A stretch of 64,000 bases of DNA from Themeda triandra (Eukaryota; Streptophyta; Magnoliopsida; Poales; Poaceae), in contig JAENPR010000909.1 of the NCBI GenBank assembly GCA_018135685.1, positions 124,001 through 188,000 of the forward strand, written 5' to 3'. A program made the translations under genes and the position numbers. A model generated the notes under the pieces. The model was given only the letters and a program-made list of their open reading frames with translations. It had not been told where the DNA came from and searched no databases. Numbering within the stretch: the stretch's first letter is position 1; each line of letters starts with the position of its first letter. Of the stretch, positions 61,399-64,000 are shown piece after piece.

Positions 61399-63708
61399 TG
61401 TAAGGTCCTAGATGGCTAGAGGGGTGGTGAATAGCCTATAAAAATTTCTACAAACTCACTAAGCAAACTTCGTTAGAAACACAAACGGCGGAAAGCAAGT
61501 TATGCTTAGCCTACTAGATGTTGCAAGCCTCCTATCCAAGCAATTCTAGTAGGTGATCACTAGTACACACAAAAGCTACCACTAGTGATCAAGAGTTCTA
61601 CCCACGGGATTTAGTCTACACAAGAAGTGGTTCCCGACCGACCACACAAGCAATTCTACCCACGGGATTTAGTCTACACAAGATGTGGTTCCCGACCGAC
61701 CACGCAAGCAATTCTACTTTGCAAGAATGTAATCAAAGTAATACAAGAGAGGGTAGGAGCTTGTTATACCGACGTGTCGGGTCGAGGTTGCCAATCACCA
61801 AGGAGATGAACAATCAATCACAATTGGCAACACACAAAGGATGATGACCAATCACCGGGAGACAAGATGAACACAATAATTTATCCCCGGATGTTCACTT
61901 GGGCACCGCCAAGCTACGTCACCCGTTGTGTCGACCAACACCTAGATGGTTCCTCGGTGTGACCCTCAAGTCACTAGCCCCTCAAGGCTCGCCCGCAAGG
62001 CACCGCAAGACACCACTCTCAAGCGAGGTACTCAACGACACGCGCAATCCACTAGGATGCTCTTCGTGATCCCCACGAGGTGAGCTCAAACCTCTCACAA
62101 TCAACCGGAGGTGGCCAAGAACAATCACCTTCTCTTGCCAACGCCTCCAACAATCTCCAAGCCGGCTAGGAGCGGTACTCTCCAAGAGTAACAAGAAATC
62201 CACCGGCTAAACCACCCACAAGTGCCACTAGATGCCCTCAAGCAATGCAAAGCACTAGGTGATTCACTCAATCTCTCTTAGGATGAACAACCAAGCAAGG
62301 GAGAAGAGTGGGAGAGAGTCTCTTAGCTCAAAGAATGCACAAGGGATGAGAAATGGCCAAGAGACCTCCCAAGGGCCGGCCACCTTCTATTTATAACCCC
62401 TCAAACAAATGTGACCGTTACCCTCGGGGAGGCCGAGCAAGACGCGCCGGGACGCGTCTCCGCAAACCGCGGACGCGTCCGGCGCCCTCCTCGTGCACGG
62501 CCCAAACCGACCGTTGCCGCTCCATTCAAGCTCGTCCGCCACGTGTGCGTCCGGCGCCGCGTCCGGCGGTCCAGCCCGCGTCCGCCGCCCGCGTCCGAAC
62601 GATTTCTTGCGCCAGAACTTTCGGTCCGCGTCGGCCCGCCCGCCGGACGCGATCCGCCGGCGTCCGCGCTTCGACGAACCGGCCAGCCGGCAACGAAGAC
62701 GCGAGACCAACATACGCCGGACGTTAAAGATAAGTAAACCGTCCGCGTCCGCCGCGTGCGTCCGGCGCGTCCGGTGCGCGTCCTTGCTCGCGCCAAGTCA
62801 CAATGCGCCGGACGCGTCCGGCGCTAAGCCTCGCGCGTCCGGCGTCAAAACTTCGCGTTTTTCAGCCCGTCGTGGACGCTAACTTCTCGAACATGCTATC
62901 CAACAAGTATACCAACTTGATCAACAAAGATAGCATGAATTCAACCAAATTTTGCATCCGGCGCAATAGAAAATATGCATCCATTTTTCCCAAAAAGCGC
63001 GAATCCCGCCTCACAGTGCTCGGCGGGAGGAAGAGAGGACCCAAACCCATCTCTACCCGCAAACCACGCGCGCCCAAACGCCACCTTTGAAAATGTGCCA
63101 ACACCACCAAGTGTACATCTCCATGTGCTTGTGTGTTAGCTTTTCACAATCATTTCCCAAAGGTTAGGTTAGCTCACTAGGCCCTACATGCAATGCACTT
63201 CATGAATTCACCTAGTGGCACCAAAGTGCGTCGAATAGCCGATAAGACTTCCCCTCTTAATAGTGCGGCTATCGATCCTAAACCACTCACACCCTCTATG
63301 GTGTCTTGAGTGCAAAACAAAATGGCCCTATCGGTTATACCTTTGCCTTAAGCCCATTTTGTTCCTCCAAATGATATGAACGCTTCACACCACAATGTGA
63401 CCGTCTCGATCCATCGACCTCGACTTCACTTGCCCTTCACCGTGCATCAGTCCATCGGCGCCTAGTCTTGCCCGAGCTTCACCATCGCATGGTCCTTCAC
63501 TCCGAAGCCTCGACTAGCCCTTCACCTTCAACACCGGTCCATGGAGCCAAGCATCGTCTTGATCTTCATCTTTGATCACATGACACGTGTCATGCTTCAT
63601 ATTCAATATGCTCATCGTGTGGACAACCTTTCTCTAAATCAACCACTTAGATAAACAAGGTTAGTCCTAGGTTTCATCAATTAGCCAAAACCAAACTAGG
63701 GACTTTCA
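61399..63708 (-). repeat. 5' LTR of the copia element
   Basis: 2,310 bp, adjacent to the primer-binding site. Its CpG-dense block (~62,415-62,880) has many GCGTCCGGC words, most of which are altered in the partner LTR. Confidence 0.95.
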
Positions 63709-64000
63709 CGAGCGCCCTGCGTCGCGCTCTGCTCGGGAGTCAATCGGGGACTTCATTTTGTGAATTCGATTAAGTCCAGGGGGTCCGGTGTAAAGTGCTA
63801 GACTCGGTTTAAGTTTAAGTTGGACCTATTCATAATTTCCCTAGACTACGAGGGTTTTTCTGCAAAACTGCCTTTGCCACCGTCGGGCCGCCGTCCGCGT
63901 GCGCCGTCTGCTGCGTCGCTGGGCCGCTTGCCTTTTTCGGGGGCCGCGCCAGCAAGACTGGCCGCGGCGACCGACCACCGGGCGGGCCGCCGCGCTTTCG
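63709..64000 (+). mobile_element. Outer LTR element, second part
   Basis: Continues the LTR begun at 51,950 once the copia element and one CGAGC copy are removed. It becomes GC-rich at 63,880 and runs off the window. No coding domain visible. Confidence 0.5.

Larger units (their letters stand above)
52731..63708 (-). mobile_element. Complete Ty1/copia retrotransposon, Sirevirus-like (10,978 bp)
   Basis: Two LTRs (52,731-55,024 and 61,399-63,708) begin TGTAAGGTCCTAG and end GGGACTTTCA on the + strand. A perfect CGAGC duplication flanks the element (52,726-52,730 and 63,709-63,713). On the minus strand the primer site TGGTATCGGAGC (61,396-61,385; one mismatch to the initiator-Met tRNA site) lies 2 nt from the 5' LTR. 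A polypurine tract (AAAAAGGGGGAGAT) precedes the 3' LTR. Gene order is gag-PR-IN-RT-RNH, as in copia. The ~2.3-kb LTRs and the long gag with a coiled C-terminal part point to the Sirevirus lineage. Confidence 0.95.

Overview
This window is nuclear DNA from a grass (Poaceae). The evidence is a Cassandra-type LTR carrying a 5S rRNA-like block, a Sirevirus-like Ty1/copia element with an initiator-Met tRNA primer site, a MuDR-type MULE, a two-gene PIF/Harbinger element, a plant L1-type LINE, and plant-only transcription-factor families (class IV GATA zinc finger, AHL/PPC). I cannot name the species. I saw no convincing tRNA gene, CRISPR array or bacterial-style operon.

Layout. 1-5,551: a tandem array with a ~612-bp higher-order period, telobox motifs, one inverted block and a sliver of MULE transposase. 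5,552-8,948: CpG-rich sequence without a recognisable gene. 8,949-12,030: two minus-strand transcription-factor genes. The first is a GATA factor with one in-frame TGA. The second is an AHL/PPC gene with a 55-residue tandem duplication, an in-frame TAG, and a Cassandra solo LTR in its first exon. 13,314-15,945: decayed PIF/Harbinger nuclease and Myb/SANT genes. 16,765-16,953: a MITE. 17-21.7 kb: low-GC intergenic DNA with several local duplications. 21,772-22,187: a short minus-strand gene for a small coiled-coil membrane-tail protein with a possible mitochondrial presequence. 23,928-24,780: a short poly(A) retroelement with a 15-bp target duplication. 25,025-33,900: a whole MULE with ~115-bp TIRs, a 9-bp target duplication and a decayed MURA-type transposase.

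34-46.6 kb: an unidentified minus-strand gene of about 11 kb, rebuilt from about a dozen exons with matching splice phases. One of its introns carries a solo LTR with a perfect 5-bp target duplication. 46.6-51.95 kb: a degenerate L1-type LINE, cut inside its RNase H domain by an LTR element that starts at 51,950. That element is in turn split by a complete 10.98-kb copia element (52,731-63,708, minus strand, CGAGC duplication). The host LTR sequence resumes at 63,709 and runs off the window.

How it fits together: host genes sit in small islands (9-12 kb, ~22 kb, 35-46 kb) between nested transposons. Many reading frames, of hosts and of TEs alike, are open except for isolated stops or 1-nt shifts. 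Differences between array copies and between the two copia LTRs cluster at CCGG, CTGCAG and CpG-dense spots. This could be methylation-driven decay or consensus error, and it should be settled before the host genes are called pseudogenes.
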